From NCBI RefSeq assembly GCF_000186865.1, contig NW_008705561.1, forward strand, positions 2,349,907 through 2,381,952: DNA of 32,046 nucleotides, given 5' to 3'. The position numbers were made by a program, and so were the translations under genes. Shown piece after piece: positions 1-10,500 of this stretch; the stretch's first letter is position 1; each line of letters starts with the position of its first letter. This stretch comes from Aureococcus anophagefferens (lineage: Eukaryota; Sar; Pelagophyceae; Pelagomonadales; Pelagomonadaceae). The notes under the pieces were generated by a model that was not told the origin of the DNA, made no database searches, and saw nothing but the letters and a program-made list of their open reading frames with translations.

Positions 1-1530
1 AGACACGACAGGAGCTTGCGGGCGCGGGCTCTTGTCGTAGCGGATTTTGTAGCCGCAAGTAACCTTTCTCCCCCTCAAGAGATTGTCGAAATGGTGATGG
101 TTCACATCAGGATGCGCACGTCGAGCAGCACTTACGCTGGGAAATTTCTGCCACTCTTCGTCGCCGACGCGCTTCACCTCGACCGGCTTGAAACACACGT
201 TGGATTGGCCATCGCCGCGTTGCACCTTGAGCCACGTGTCCGTGCCCTCCAAAAGTATGTTGAGTGTCTCGGCCCTTAAGTCGGGAAATTCACTGAGCGC
301 AGCAGCACGATTTTTGAACCATTTCCAAGTGGCGTCGTCGTCATGAAGCGATCGTACTTCGATGGCTGTGCCTCGCGGTGGCTCAACGTGTGGTTGAAGC
401 CCAGAGTCAAGCGGCGCCAATGGCACCAGCGCAGCAGCAACGGAGCGCGTCTCCTCGTCGTCAGCAACGTGTGACTGGGCATCGCGGATGTATCGCGCCT
501 CGAACTGCGACGCCGATTCGTGCAAAAGGCCACTAAGATGTCTCTCTAACACCGGGTGCTTGGCATACAATTCGGCGGTACTAGAGAAGCCGACCCAGTC
601 CGAATTCGGATCGTCCTTCTTGCGCAGTTTCACGACGTAATCGTCGGAAGCGGGCGTGTAACGCGCCTCGTGCGTGGTCGATTCTCTTCGGCCTTTCAAG
701 ATGTCACGGATGAAATTCTTCCCGTGATCCACGTAAGCTTCCGACGCCTCTTTGACCGAGTCGAAGTGGCACCAAGATCCATCCGCGACTCCGAGCTGTC
801 GCACGTCGACTTGCTTAGGCACACCGATCAGTAACTTGCCGCCGCGCTTCGCTTCGAAAAGAGAGCCAACGTCCAGGAGCGCATACAGCGGCATGGCTGG
901 CAATTCAGGAAAATGGCGCATGGCTTCATTTTTACCCTCGAAAGCAACCCAGTCCGACGCGATCTTGCGCACTTCCAGAACCGGCTTTTGCACTCGCTCA
1001 ACGTATCGCGCCTCGAACTTGGTCACGGCCTCGTCAAGCAAGCCAGTGAGGTAATTTTGCGTCAGGTCTCGGTACTCAGCAAGCGCAGCTGCTTGCGAAG
1101 GATATCCTCGCCACTCACCCCATCCGGCTTCAAGGCGCTGGCGCACCTGCAGAGTAACTCGGGCGGGTGGCTGCAAATCGTAGCGGGCTTCGTAGTTGCA
1201 ATTGAAGACGTCTCCTTTCAACAACATCTGAACGTTCCCGAGGTTCAAATCAGGGTACGCAGATCCGGCAGCGCCCACGCTCGGAAACTTTTGCCACTCT
1301 TCATGGCCCACGCGTCGAACCTCGACGGGCTTCTCGCCGTGCCAGCGGCGAGCATGCGCATCCGGACCTGGGCGCGCCTCATAGCGAGTGTTGATTTTCT
1401 CGAGGAGGACAACCAACGCCTCTGAAGAGAGGTCGGTAACCGCTCCGAGCGCAGCGTATTGAGTCCCAAACATGTGCCAAGGTCCCGTGCCGACCCGACG
1501 CAGTTCGAAGTGGTGTCGTCGCGATCGCAA
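1..1530 (-). repeat. Eight tandem EARY-type protein repeats (coding)
   Basis: Within the AlkB-MBD gene the minus strand encodes eight divergent copies of a module of about 60 residues. It begins with a beta-like VEVRRVG, has W..F about ten residues later, then an Ala-rich helix, a Pro-Asp-Leu, an LL and closes with FEARY. Two copies share VEVxRVGxEEWQKFPSV almost exactly (near bases 1,320-1,260 and 190-130), so some duplication is recent. The fold is not assigned. The W..F.S..A pattern recalls small DNA-binding modules of the AP2/NUMOD type, but that is inference. Confidence 0.65.
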
Positions 1531-4500
1531 CAGATCTGAAGCCGACACCGAAGCCGGGGCGCCTTCCGCTTCATCGTCGCTCTCCTCCTCCATTGCGCGG
1601 GATTGACGCGCCAGCAAACGCGCTGCGCGCTGGGCCGTCTCGGATTCCACGACGCTCTGCTCACCGTCGTCGTTCGCCTCCGACGCCTCGTCCACATGCG
1701 ATCGACGCGGAGCTCGCGTGCGAGAGGGCGCGTTCAAAACCGTCAGAATGGGCACGGAGCGTGCCGACGTATCCGAGAGTGCCGATTCAAGGGCCGCCTT
1801 GTGTGCAGCTGCTGCTTTGAGAGAGTGCTCGCTACGACGATGACCGCAATGGCACTTGAGGCAGAGCAAAAACTTCATGAGCGGAGTCTGGTCACTGGGC
1901 AGATCCAAGTCATACTGGACAGCAAGTTCGTGCGTCCACACATAGGCAGCACGGTGATCGGATGGTTCGCATAAAGTGCATTGCACCGTGTTTGCGTCCA
2001 ACGCGACAAACTGGCGTCGCTCATTGCCGCGCGCGTCGACGAACAGATTTCCACATTGTCCGGAAGCGCACTCTACAGAAACAGCCTCATCGATGCGGCG
2101 CTGGACCCAGTTCTTGGGATCGATTGGCTGAGAGCAAAGAGCCAGCTCCGCTTTTGACAGCTTCGCCTTTTTCACGTGATTTGCTTTTACTTTGACGAGG
2201 TCACCATCCGTCGTCTGAAGCTCCATCCAAGTAGCCCTCGTGTTTGCGAATGCGTTCACACAGAGGCCCCGCATCTCTGAATCGGCCTTGAGCTGGAAAT
2301 GCTTGCCCTTGAAAGAGAGGCAGCCTTGAGGCACCGGTGGCGCGGGCTGCTCGACGCGCCCTCGTTGTTGCCCAAGGTCGAGCGGCTCTTGGACGCGAGG
2401 CCGCTCGACGCGCGCCGATCCTCGTCGCTGGGACACGCTCTCGACGGCGTCGTCCAGGGACCAGCCGTCCTCGAGCAGCTCTGTGACGCGCGTCTCGACG
2501 GCCTCCGCCTCGGCCTGAGACGCGTACGCGCCGACGCGCGCCAGGCAGTGCGACTCGCTGTCCAGCATGGACAAGGTCCAGCCGGCGCCGTCGAAAAAGA
2601 TGCCCGGAAGGCGGAGCGCCTTTCGGCGGAGCCGGCCGTCGCCGTCAAAGTTGACGCAGAGGTCGTCGCTTGCCGGGAAGGCCTCGCGGACGCTGGCGTC
2701 GTGCGCGAGCGCCGCCTCGTCTTCGCTCCGACGCCAACCCAGGATGCGCCCGTCCGGGGTCGCGGACCGCGCGCACCACGGGGCCTTGTCCGGGCTTCTC
2801 GAAGCCTCGACGCCGACGAACATGCTCTGCCGCGCAGAGGGCCGCCGAATATCCCAGCCGATAATCATCGGGACGTCGTAAGAGTCGATGCCGATGCGCT
2901 CGATGACCGCCTCGAAGAACGCCGTGACTGCGGGCGTGACCGTCGCCTCCGCCGTGCTCAGATCGCGGTGGACTTTGTCGCCGAGATCCGCGTGGTCGTC
3001 GACGAATCGGAGTCGCAACGACGACAGCGACGACAGCGCGGTCTTGCTGCCGCGAGTCCTGCTGCCGCCCGGCGTCTGCACGAGCTTGTCGTCGCACCAC
3101 TTCCGCAAGGTGACGAGGTATTCGTCGAAGTAGTGGAGGTCCCAGGCCGCGGCGGTGACCTTCTCTTTTAACGTCGGATAGACTTCTTTCGATGGCTTTG
3201 GATGAGCCTTCACGAGTTGATCCAGCGCGTCCTGATCCATGGCGCTGCACTGGGACTTGGTCAGAAATAGGAAGTCGCCGGACGAGGGCTTGGGCACGAG
3301 CGGCGTCGCCCGAGCAGCACCCTCCAGGTACCGAGCCACGTCGTTCGGCGAGCGCAATTGGTCTTGGGCCGCGGTCTGGCCAGGATAATGGTATGAGACG
3401 TCGACGACGCCCTTGGACTCGCCGGTCTTCCGCGGGCTGAGCACCTTGTGCCAGCCCTCCGCGGGATCATTGTTCGGAACGACGCCCGCGCCGCGCGCGA
3501 GTTCGATCCAGGCGTCCGGCTTCAGCTGGGCCAGGAACCGCGTCATCGCCTCGGGCGGCAGAGGCGGTTTCACGGGAGGCGCCGGCGCTTGCAAGGGCAG
3601 CGCCGACGGCGTCGACGCGGAAGAAGACGAGGCGCGCGGCCGGCCCGGGGCCCGCGCCTGCGGCGGCCCGCCCGCGCCCGCGGCCGGGCCCTTGGGCTGG
3701 CCCTTGGCGGACGACGACTTCCGCGGTTTCGGAAAGGGGCGGTTCGCCTCCTCTTCGAGCTTGGCCTGCTGCTTCAGCTCGGCGTCTTTCTTCTCCCACT
3801 CGTGATGCACCCACGGGCTGAGCTGACGGATGGTGAGCGCCAAGCGCCTCGCGGACGCGGCCTCGGGCGTCCCGCGCTGCTCGAACGTGTGCGTGTTCGC
3901 CGTTGTCACGCCGTGCGTCCAGCAGCACCTGCGAGGGTCGACGCGCGTCTCGGCGCGGGAGGAGGGCGTCGGGCGCGGCTCGCGCGCTTGCAGCCTTTGT
4001 GGTTCCGCTCGGCTTGCACGCTAAACGCCAAGTGCTTCAGGCAGTCGCCGCGCGCTGGACCAGAAATGACGTAGAAGGAGCGCGGGCGGAGCGTCATCTC
4101 GCTGCGCTGCGCGCCGCGGACCTGGACGAGCGTGGCCTCGCCGTGGAGCGTCAGGGTGCCGATCGAGCCGAAGCGGGCGCGCCTGCGAGGGCGTCGGGTC
4201 GACGGCGGCGGAGAGAGTCGCGCGGACGCCGGCGCGCGCGAGTCGAAGTGCTGGCCCATGCCCGACATGTTATCAAAGTAGTAGGTCGTGCCCTGGAGCG
4301 CGAACTTCGTGGGTTCCTCCGAGTGCTCGTCGTTGCAGTTGAAGCTCTCGCTGCGGGGGGCGGCGGCGTCGTCGTCGCGCGCGGGGCGAGCGAGGACGCG
4401 GCGTCGGGACTTGAGCTCCGCTTGCAGGTGCGTGAGCCGCTCGTCGGATCCATCGTTCTGGCCGCACTCGAGGTCGTACCTGCGCGACGACGGTCGCCGC

Positions 4501-5210
4501 GGCCGCGGAGCGCGCGCGGGACGCCGCGCGACGGACCTCGCGGCGTCGCGCGACGGAGCTCCGTGGGGCGTCGGCGCGTCGCCGTGGACTGTCATGGGCT
4601 TGACCTTGTCGTCGCCCTCAAAGACGAGCGTCATAATATTGTGGAAGCGCTGGAGCGTGAGGCGGAGGACCTTCTGGGCGACGGCCGTCTTGTTCTCGTC
4701 GAACGTCGGCACCCATCGCGTGCCGTTCCGCTGGCCGCCCTCCTCCTTGTACGACACCTCCGTGAGGTCCCAGCGCGAGACGTCCTGCCGGCCCTCCGTG
4801 GTGGCGCCCGAGAGCAGGCTCGTCGTGTCCGAGACGTAGCTGCTGGCGTAGTTCTGGTCGAAGCCCTCCGTCATCCAGCGAATCAAATAATTGTGCTCGT
4901 CTCCTGCGCGCGCGGGGGGAGGCGTTCGGTCTTCTCGGCGCGCGACTCCCGCGGGACGCTGCGGCGCGCTCGAGACGAGGTTGTCGATGACGATCCGCCC
5001 CTGGACGCCGCCCGCGTCGATCTGCACGTAGACGACGTCCGGGTTGGCGTTGACGGTCTCCGTGGGCACGACGTGGCCGAAGGTGACGCAGATCTCGCTG
5101 ACCGAGTCCATGCGCACCGCGTACATGGCTTCGAGCTCGGACTTGAACGTGTCGCTCAGGTCTTCGCGGTCCGGCGGCTTTTGCGAGGCGATGCGCGAGC
5201 TGCGCTTCAT
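1..5210 (-). CDS. AlkB-like 2OG-Fe(II) dioxygenase fused to methyl-CpG-binding domain and EARY repeats (5' part; runs off left edge)
   Basis: Seen: a five-exon reading, exons 5210-4970, 4903-4552, 4479-4240, 4182-4054 and 3928-1, stays open for about 1,630 codons with no stop before base 1. Residues 73-360 look like an AlkB dioxygenase: VIDNLVSRDEHNYLI near the start, HFD giving H275/D277, WTHG giving H326, and RRLALTIR giving R349/R355, which match the Fe(II) and 2-oxoglutarate ligands. Residues about 470-525 look like a methyl-CpG-binding domain (GWHKVLSPRKTG...VDVSY...LRSPNDVARYLEG). An AP2-like stretch (GIFFDGAGWTLSML) lies near 765-805 and a Cys/His-rich, probably zinc-binding segment near 935-1015. 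Eight copies of a roughly 60-residue repeat run from about 1120 to the edge. Known: AlkB enzymes demethylate nucleic acids and MBDs bind 5-methyl-CpG. Inferred: a nuclear methylation reader-eraser. Splice sites are GC-AG. The start is the Met before the first conserved residues; upstream sequence is Arg/Ala-rich and probably leader. Confidence 0.72.
3929..4053 (-). other. Intron 4 of the AlkB-MBD gene (GC-AG, 125 nt)
   Basis: Minus-strand intron starting GCGCGGCGAC and ending CCCTCGCAG. The frame changes across it, so an intron is required. The GC donor gives ISGPACCWTHGV, the spacing expected for the distal AlkB histidine. A GT donor about 40 nt downstream (GTTTAG) would insert RGDCLKHLA before CCWTHG. 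Confidence 0.6.
4183..4239 (-). other. Intron 3 of the AlkB-MBD gene (GC-AG, 57 nt)
   Basis: Minus-strand segment starting GCGCGCGCCGG and ending CCCTCGCAG. Splicing gives HFDSRARFGSIGTL, placing the iron-binding HxD directly before the next strand as in AlkB proteins. A 45-nt GT-AG alternative would leave APAR extra residues. Confidence 0.45.
4480..4551 (-). other. Intron 2 of the AlkB-MBD gene (GC-AG, 72 nt)
   Basis: Minus-strand segment starting GCGCGACGCC and ending GTCGCGCAG. It encodes an Arg/Pro/Ala-rich insert unlike the flanking acidic, conserved-looking protein. The exact donor is uncertain because several GC or GT choices keep frame. Confidence 0.4.
4904..4969 (-). other. Intron 1 of the AlkB-MBD gene (GC-AG, 66 nt)
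   Basis: Minus-strand intron starting GCGCGCCGC and ending CGCGCGCAG. Removal gives IVIDNLVSRDEHNYLIRW, which fits the AlkB N-terminal pattern. Alternative: a GT donor a few codons downstream would leave SAPQ in the protein. The segment is a multiple of three without stops, so retention cannot be excluded. Confidence 0.5.
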
Positions 5211-5884
5211 CTTCGACGGCGCGCGGCGTGCGCAGGCGCGCGCGCGCGACGAGGTGCCTGGCGAGGCGCTCCTGACGCGCCGCGGGGCGCCGCTGCTCGC
5301 GCGCGCGCGCCGACGAGGCGCCGCTGGCTCCCGACGCGAATCTTTCGCAGAGCGGGTCGCCTCGCTCGGGCGCGGAGCGCCGACTGCTGGACGTTGGACG
5401 CGCGGCGCGTGCCGGAGGCGGTTGCGGGTCCCGGCGACGGTCGCTGCGCGCTGCCGACAGGCACGACGCGCTCGAGCAAGTCGCAAGGGCGCGCACCCTC
5501 GGAGAGCGCGGGCTTGAGTCGAGCGCGGCAAGCACAACCTCGCTTGCGGTAATTCCGGCCCCATCGCATCGCCCGCGCGCCCGTGCAGCCTCGCACAAGC
5601 GCGTCCGCGCCAGCCTCCACGCTAACAGCCTTCGCACACGTCCACGCGACATCCCGCCAACACAACCAGCCCAAAAAACGGCCGCGCGCGTCCGCGCCGG
5701 CGTCCCGCAAAGCCCGAAACGCCGAATCATGTCCACGGTGATGCAAACCCACCTTTGGGGCGAGTGCTCCGATGACGCCTTCCAAAAATACTGATATAAT
5801 GAGCCTGAGTGGCATGCGCGCGCGCCGCCCGCGACCCCGCCGCGCGCGCGCCGCGTCGGCCCGAGCCGCCGACCGCAGGCGACG
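5211..5884. other. Intergenic region between two divergent genes
   Basis: This 674-base stretch lies between the start of the minus-strand AlkB-MBD gene and the start of the plus-strand methyltransferase. The half nearer the AlkB gene is open in several frames but encodes only Arg/Ala/Pro-rich sequence, so I read it as leader. The half nearer the methyltransferase is less GC-rich, with a short AT patch (CTGATATAATG near 5790). It probably holds both promoters; I recognise no specific motif. Confidence 0.4.
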
Positions 5885-6709
5885 ATGGCCGAGGGCAACG
5901 CGAAGCACGCCAACTACCACGACCCCTGCGACCTCGCGTCCGACGTCTCGGAGCGCGCCGACGCCGAGGGCGACCTGGCGACGTTCCGCTACGAGAGCGG
6001 CGCCGGCGCGGCGCGCGCCGTCGCGTGCGCGCTCCGGGGCGTCGCGGGCGCCGCGGCGAGGGCCGAGCGGTGCAACACGGGCGAGACGGCCTGGTTCGGC
6101 GGGCGCAACCTCGCGGACCTCGTCTGCCGCGAGCCCGGCGCCGGGTCCGTCGTCGAGCTCGGCTGCGGCCTCGGCCTCGCGGGCATCGTCGCCGCCGCCG
6201 CGCTCGGCGCCGGCGGCTTCGTGCTCCTCACGGACGGCGACGCGCGCGTCGCGGCCCGCGCGGGCGACAACGCGCGCGCCAACGCGGGGCCGGGCGTCGC
6301 CGCCGTCGAGGTCGCGGAGCACCGCTTCGGCGACGTCGCGGGCGCCGCGGCGCTCCGCGCCGCGCACGGCCGCGCGGGCGGCTTCGACCGCGTCCTCGCG
6401 GCGGACGTGCTCTACGAGTCCGGCGACGCCGCCGCGGACCCGGCCGCGGCGCCGCGCCACTGGCAGGTGCGGCCCTTCTTCGAGTCCGCGCGCGCGTTCC
6501 TCCGGCCCGCGGGCACGCTCGACCTCGCGTTCTCGCGGCGCCTCGTGCCCCTCGACGACGTCGAGGCCGAGGCCAAGGCCTGCGGCTTCTCGCCGTCGGC
6601 GACCGTCGACGGCACCATGTTCGACATCTTCGGCAACGACATCGACGAGCTCACGGACATGTGGCAGCACGCGGTCCTCCGCTTCACGCTCCTCCCCGTC
6701 GGCGGGTAA
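5885..6709 (+). CDS. METTL21-type protein-lysine methyltransferase (family 16)
   Basis: Single-exon gene of 274 aa. Seen: a Rossmann-fold S-adenosylmethionine site with motif I VVELGCGLGLAG (residues 89-100), an acidic TDGD at the end of strand 2, and ADVLYE (173-178), the post-motif II signature of the METTL21/METTL18/VCPKMT/EEF2KMT group. A NTGETAWFGG stretch before motif I corresponds to the G..W.a...L element of this family. Known: these enzymes methylate lysines of chaperones, elongation factors and similar cytosolic proteins. The substrate cannot be told from sequence. The start is the Met nearest the conserved part; it faces the AlkB-MBD gene across a divergent promoter region and converges on COX6B 105 bases downstream. 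Confidence 0.8.
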   Translation: MAEGNAKHANYHDPCDLASDVSERADAEGDLATFRYESGAGAARAVACALRGVAGAAARAERCNTGETAWFGGRNLADLVCREPGAGSVVELGCGLGLAGIVAAAALGAGGFVLLTDGDARVAARAGDNARANAGPGVAAVEVAEHRFGDVAGAAALRAAHGRAGGFDRVLAADVLYESGDAAADPAAAPRHWQVRPFFESARAFLRPAGTLDLAFSRRLVPLDDVEAEAKACGFSPSATVDGTMFDIFGNDIDELTDMWQHAVLRFTLLPVGG

Positions 6710-6814
6710 AAGAACAAGCGCTTTGCCCCACCAGCCGGTGGGCGTGCGACTCAGTTCAGAAAGATACTTAGGGGGTCGCCGCGCCGTCCGTCCGCGCGCG
6801 CTCGGTCGCCGGCG

Positions 6815-7233
6815 CTACGCGGAAAACTTGATGCCGGAGAAGGTGCCCTCCTCGCGCTCCTCGTCCCATTTGTTGTACCAGTCGTCGGGGCAGATGGACA
6901 GCGCGAACTGGCGCATGGGCTTGCACGCGTCCTCGTCGCCGTCCGTCTTCTTGAGGCACAGGACCCATTCGTTGTAGCCTGCGCGCGTTCGCCGTCGACG
7001 CCGGTCGCGGCGCGCGCGCGCGCGCCGTCGAGATCGCGCGCGGCGCGGGCGCGCGCGCGCGGCGGGCGAGGGACGTTTCCGGGGCCCGCGCGCGGCGGGA
7101 AAAACCAGTCCGGCGAAAGCCGCCGGAGACGGTCGGACGCGGCGGCCGCGCGGTTCCAGCAGTGGTTCGCCTGGTTCTGCGTCGGGAACCGCTTGTCGGG
7201 CGGCGTCGTCTTGATGTTGTCCGAGAGCGACAT
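6815..7233 (-). CDS. COX6B: Cytochrome c oxidase subunit 6B (COX6B/COX12)
   Basis: Two exons (7233-7152 and 6978-6815) give an 81-residue protein, close to the usual length. Seen: Pro-Thr-Gln-Asn-Gln-Ala before the first cysteine, then C25-x9-C35 (CWNRYNEWVLC) and C46-x10-C57, followed by WYNKWDEEREEGTFSG. This matches the twin CxnC helical hairpin and WDEQR-EGTFPG tail of COX6B. Known: it is a nuclear-encoded, intermembrane-space subunit of complex IV that bridges the two monomers and is oxidised by the Mia40 pathway. The intron must be spliced at a GC donor to keep Cx9C; no GT donor does. The gene lies on the same strand as, and 270 bases downstream of, the giant IQ-motif gene, and converges with the methyltransferase. 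Confidence 0.9.
6979..7151 (-). other. COX6B intron, GC-AG, 173 nt
   Basis: Minus-strand intron beginning GCGCGGCC and ending ACGCGCGCAG. Its body holds long runs of alternating C and G (about 7010-7070). Splicing here joins AAC C to GC TAC AAC and restores C-x9-C. The nearest in-phase GT donor would add seven residues between the two cysteines. Confidence 0.8.
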
Positions 7234-7503
7234 CCTACGCGGGAGCGGGCTCGCGCGCGGCGCCGGGCGGCGTTGGCGGCGCTCGGCCGAGCGCGGCGCG
7301 GGCGGTGCGCGCACCCCGTCGCGACGACCCCGTCGCCGGTGCGGATCGCCGCGCGCGCGCGCGCTCGCCCTGCGCTCTCTCAGACCCGGACCTCTCAACC
7401 CGCCGCGGAAAAGACGCCGGCCCATAACCTTGCTTTGCCTCGCTCGTCCAGTCGGTTGGGCACAAGGGGAAACTTGGCGCAGCATCGGCCCGCATTGACT
7501 CCG

Positions 7504-10500
7504 TTACGGGGGCGACGCGTTGCGCGGGCTCGGGTCCGCCGGCGGCGCGCCCGGGCTCGCGGCGTCGCCGTGGACCTCGAGGACGTCGGGCTCGGCCGGC
7601 GGCGCGGCGTCGCCGCCGGGCGGCTCGGCCACGGTGGCGAGGTTCGGCGGCGGCGCCGTCGGCGGCCGGGACGCCTCCGAGGCCGCCGTCGCCGGGCGGC
7701 TCGGGTCCGGCGTGGGCGTCGTGTGGTCGTAGGTCGTCCGCAGGTCCGGCGTCGGCGGCGCGGACGGGTCGGGCTCGACGACGTCGGAGCCGCGCCAGGG
7801 CCCCGCGTAGTCCGGGTGGTCCGGGTCCTCGCAGGCGTAGGCGTAGCGCGGCTTGTCCGGGTCGCCGTCGGCCGGGAGGGGCGGCGGCGCCGGGTCCGCC
7901 GCGTAGAAGTGGTCGACGACGCCCGCGTCTCGGAGCTTCCGGGGGATCCGCGCGATCGTCAGCTTCAGCCCGCCGATGGGGCTCGGCTCGATGACGAGGC
8001 GCTTGAGCACGTAGCGGTTCACGGACGCCTTGACGAGGTCGCCCATCATGCGCTCCTTGTCGAAGGCGCACAACTTCAAAATCTCCCGCGCGCCGACGTG
8101 GAGCTTGGCCGTGTACGACGTCACGGGGTCGTACGCGTGGATCACGAGGCCGTGGGCCGGGTCCTCGTCGGGCGCGCGCGTCGTCACCGTGACGATGCAC
8201 TCGCCGCCGCGGGGGAGCGCCATGCCGCGCCTTAATACCAGATCGCCCGTCGTCGTCGCGGGGATGAACGTCATCGGGATGCCGTGCGGCCGGCCCGTGC
8301 CCGGCTCCGTCTCGGCCCGCAGGTCCGTCTGGAGGCTGTGGTACGCCGAGAGCCAGGGCTTCGCCGGGTTCGTCTCCAGCGTCAGCGACATGGGCTCGGG
8401 CTTCTTCGCCTCCTCCGCCGTGCCCGCCAATTCGTCGTCGACGATCATGGGCCGCGGATCCTTCTGTAGATCTTCAAAGTCGGGGATGTCGTGGAGCTTG
8501 AGGTGGCGGATGAGCCAGTCGATGGCCGCCTTGCGCGGCTCGCCCTCCTCGTGCTCGAGGCACGGCCGCCCCAAGCACTTCTGCTGGTCGAGCTGCGTCA
8601 CGCGGACCTCCGCGGACCTTTTGATCCGCGGCACGTAGACGTTCATGTCCAGATCGTTGGCCGTGTTCGCCGCGTGGAAGACGCTGACGACGCACTCGAC
8701 GCCGGACATGCGCGTCGACACGCGGAAGATGCGCCGCCGCCGGTCGTTGACGCGGTCCGCGGGCTCGCGCGGCTCTTTGTCGTAGCGGAGCCGCCGCCGC
8801 CGCTTTTCGCCCTTGGTGCCCTCGGGCGCGCCCGGCCGCTCCTCCTCGAGGTCCACGGGCTCGGGCTCCGAGCCGTGGAGTAGGGGCGCGCGCGCGCCGC
8901 GGCTCCAGGGCAGGAAGACCTCGGGCGGCGCGCGGTGAAAGCAGCTCAGGCGGAGCCGCCGCGTGATCGCGAGCGCGAGGTCGAAGCGCCGCTTCGGGTC
9001 CCGCAGGCGCCAGGACGGCTTCGTCTGCTTGGCCAGGATGCCGTGCTCGGGCTGGTCGCGGTCCTCCTCGGCGAGCACCTCCGCGCTCGCCTCGGGCGGC
9101 ACGAGGAAGATCGACGCGTGCTTCGCGCGCGGGTTCCAGCAGACGAAGCGCAGCGACGGCAGCGGCGTGAAGTGGGGCTGGCCGAAGCCCCGCTCCGGGT
9201 TCTCGGGCCCGTCGTCGACGGGCATGCCCGCGGCGGCCCTGAGGCCGTCGGAGACAACGGGCGGCTCGTCCGCGAGGACCGCGTCGTCCCCGGGCGCGGG
9301 CGCGGGCGCGGGCACGGCGCCGCCGTCGGCGAGGCCGCCCGGCGCCTTCGCCGCGTCCGCCTCCGTCGGCGGGCTCAGGGCCGCCTCGGGGTCCGGCGGC
9401 GGCGTCAGCGGCAGTTCGAAGGCCGTGACGTGGACGAGGACGCCGTCGATCTCCTGCGCGTGGCGCAACACCTTCGTGCCCCGCGCCATGCGGCCCTGGT
9501 CGAAGTTCTTCTTCGCGTTGGCCGCGTCGTCGTCGTCGCCGCCGCGGTCGAGGGGCGTGACCTTCTTCGTCGCGTCGAACAACCGGTCCGTCTTGAACCT
9601 GGGCGTGAAGCGGTCGCCCATCTTGAGGAAGCGGTCCTCGTCGCCGTCCCAGACGCCCTCGTGGAGCACGATGCGCTCCGCGACGATGTACTGGAGCATC
9701 TCCTCCTCGCGCTCCTGCGCGAGCATGTGCTGCGCGTCGGGCCCGAGCACCTCCCGGAGGAGCTTGAGGCCCTCGACGACGCAGACCTCCGCCGCGGACG
9801 TGCTGTGGCGGTAGACCTCGAAGCGCAGCTGGCGCACGGCGACGCCCGACGTGTAGGCCTCGTAGACCTTGACGTAGACCAGCTCCCGGACGTTGCCGTC
9901 GTCGTCGACGGCGGAGCCCGGCGGCGGCTCGCGGAGCGTCTTGATGGACGTGCGCACGCCCTGCTGGTAGACCAGCCGCAGGTCCGTGATCGTCTCCTCG
10001 ACGATCTCCGGCGCCGCCTCCTCGACGACGAGCACGTCCGCGGGCGCGGGCGACGGCGCGGGCGCGGGCGCCGCGTCGTCCGCGGGCGCCGGCGGCGGCG
10101 CCACCACCAGATCCGCGTCGCCCTCCGCGGGCGCCGGCGGCGGGCCCGGCGTGTTTGGCCGCGCCGACGGCGGCTTCTCGCGCGCGTCGTCCTGGAAGTG
10201 GTGGCGGAGGCCCACGTACTCGCCGTCCTTGTCCTTGACCATGGGCCGGAGCGCGTGCTCGAACTTCACGACGGGCGCCTGGCGCTGGAGGCGCACGAAG
10301 GACGCCGTCGACCCGTCCTCGGGCGGCGGCGCGGCGACGCGGCCCGCGGCGAAGGCCGACGGCGGGCCGTCGAAGCGCCGGTGGAACGCGCTCTCGGACT
10401 GCGCCGCGCGCTCGACGCGGCTCAGGCGCCGGTTCGGCGACGACGCGCGCTTCCGCGCGCGGAGCCGCTGGTTCGACGCGAGGATCACCGCGCCCGTGTC

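Noticed and set aside
2299..3171. Plus-strand 290-codon frame at 2299-3171
   Set aside because: Antisense to the continuous minus frame holding the region downstream of the MBD and the AP2-like segment; composition is Arg/Asp/Val shadow.
3903..5552. Plus-strand open frame of 549 codons opposite the AlkB domain
   Set aside because: Complementary shadow; the minus frame carries the AlkB ligand residues in order.
5211..5564. N-terminal extension of the AlkB gene to 5564
   Set aside because: In frame, but encodes only Arg/Ala/Pro-rich sequence with no family similarity; treated as leader. An upstream exon cannot be excluded.
5207..6670. Minus-strand open frame of 487 codons over the methyltransferase
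   Set aside because: Low-complexity Arg/Ala/Val shadow of a plus-strand gene with SAM motif I and ADVLYE.
7020..7151. GT donor for the COX6B intron
   Set aside because: The only nearby in-phase GT adds seven residues between the first two cysteines and destroys Cx9C.
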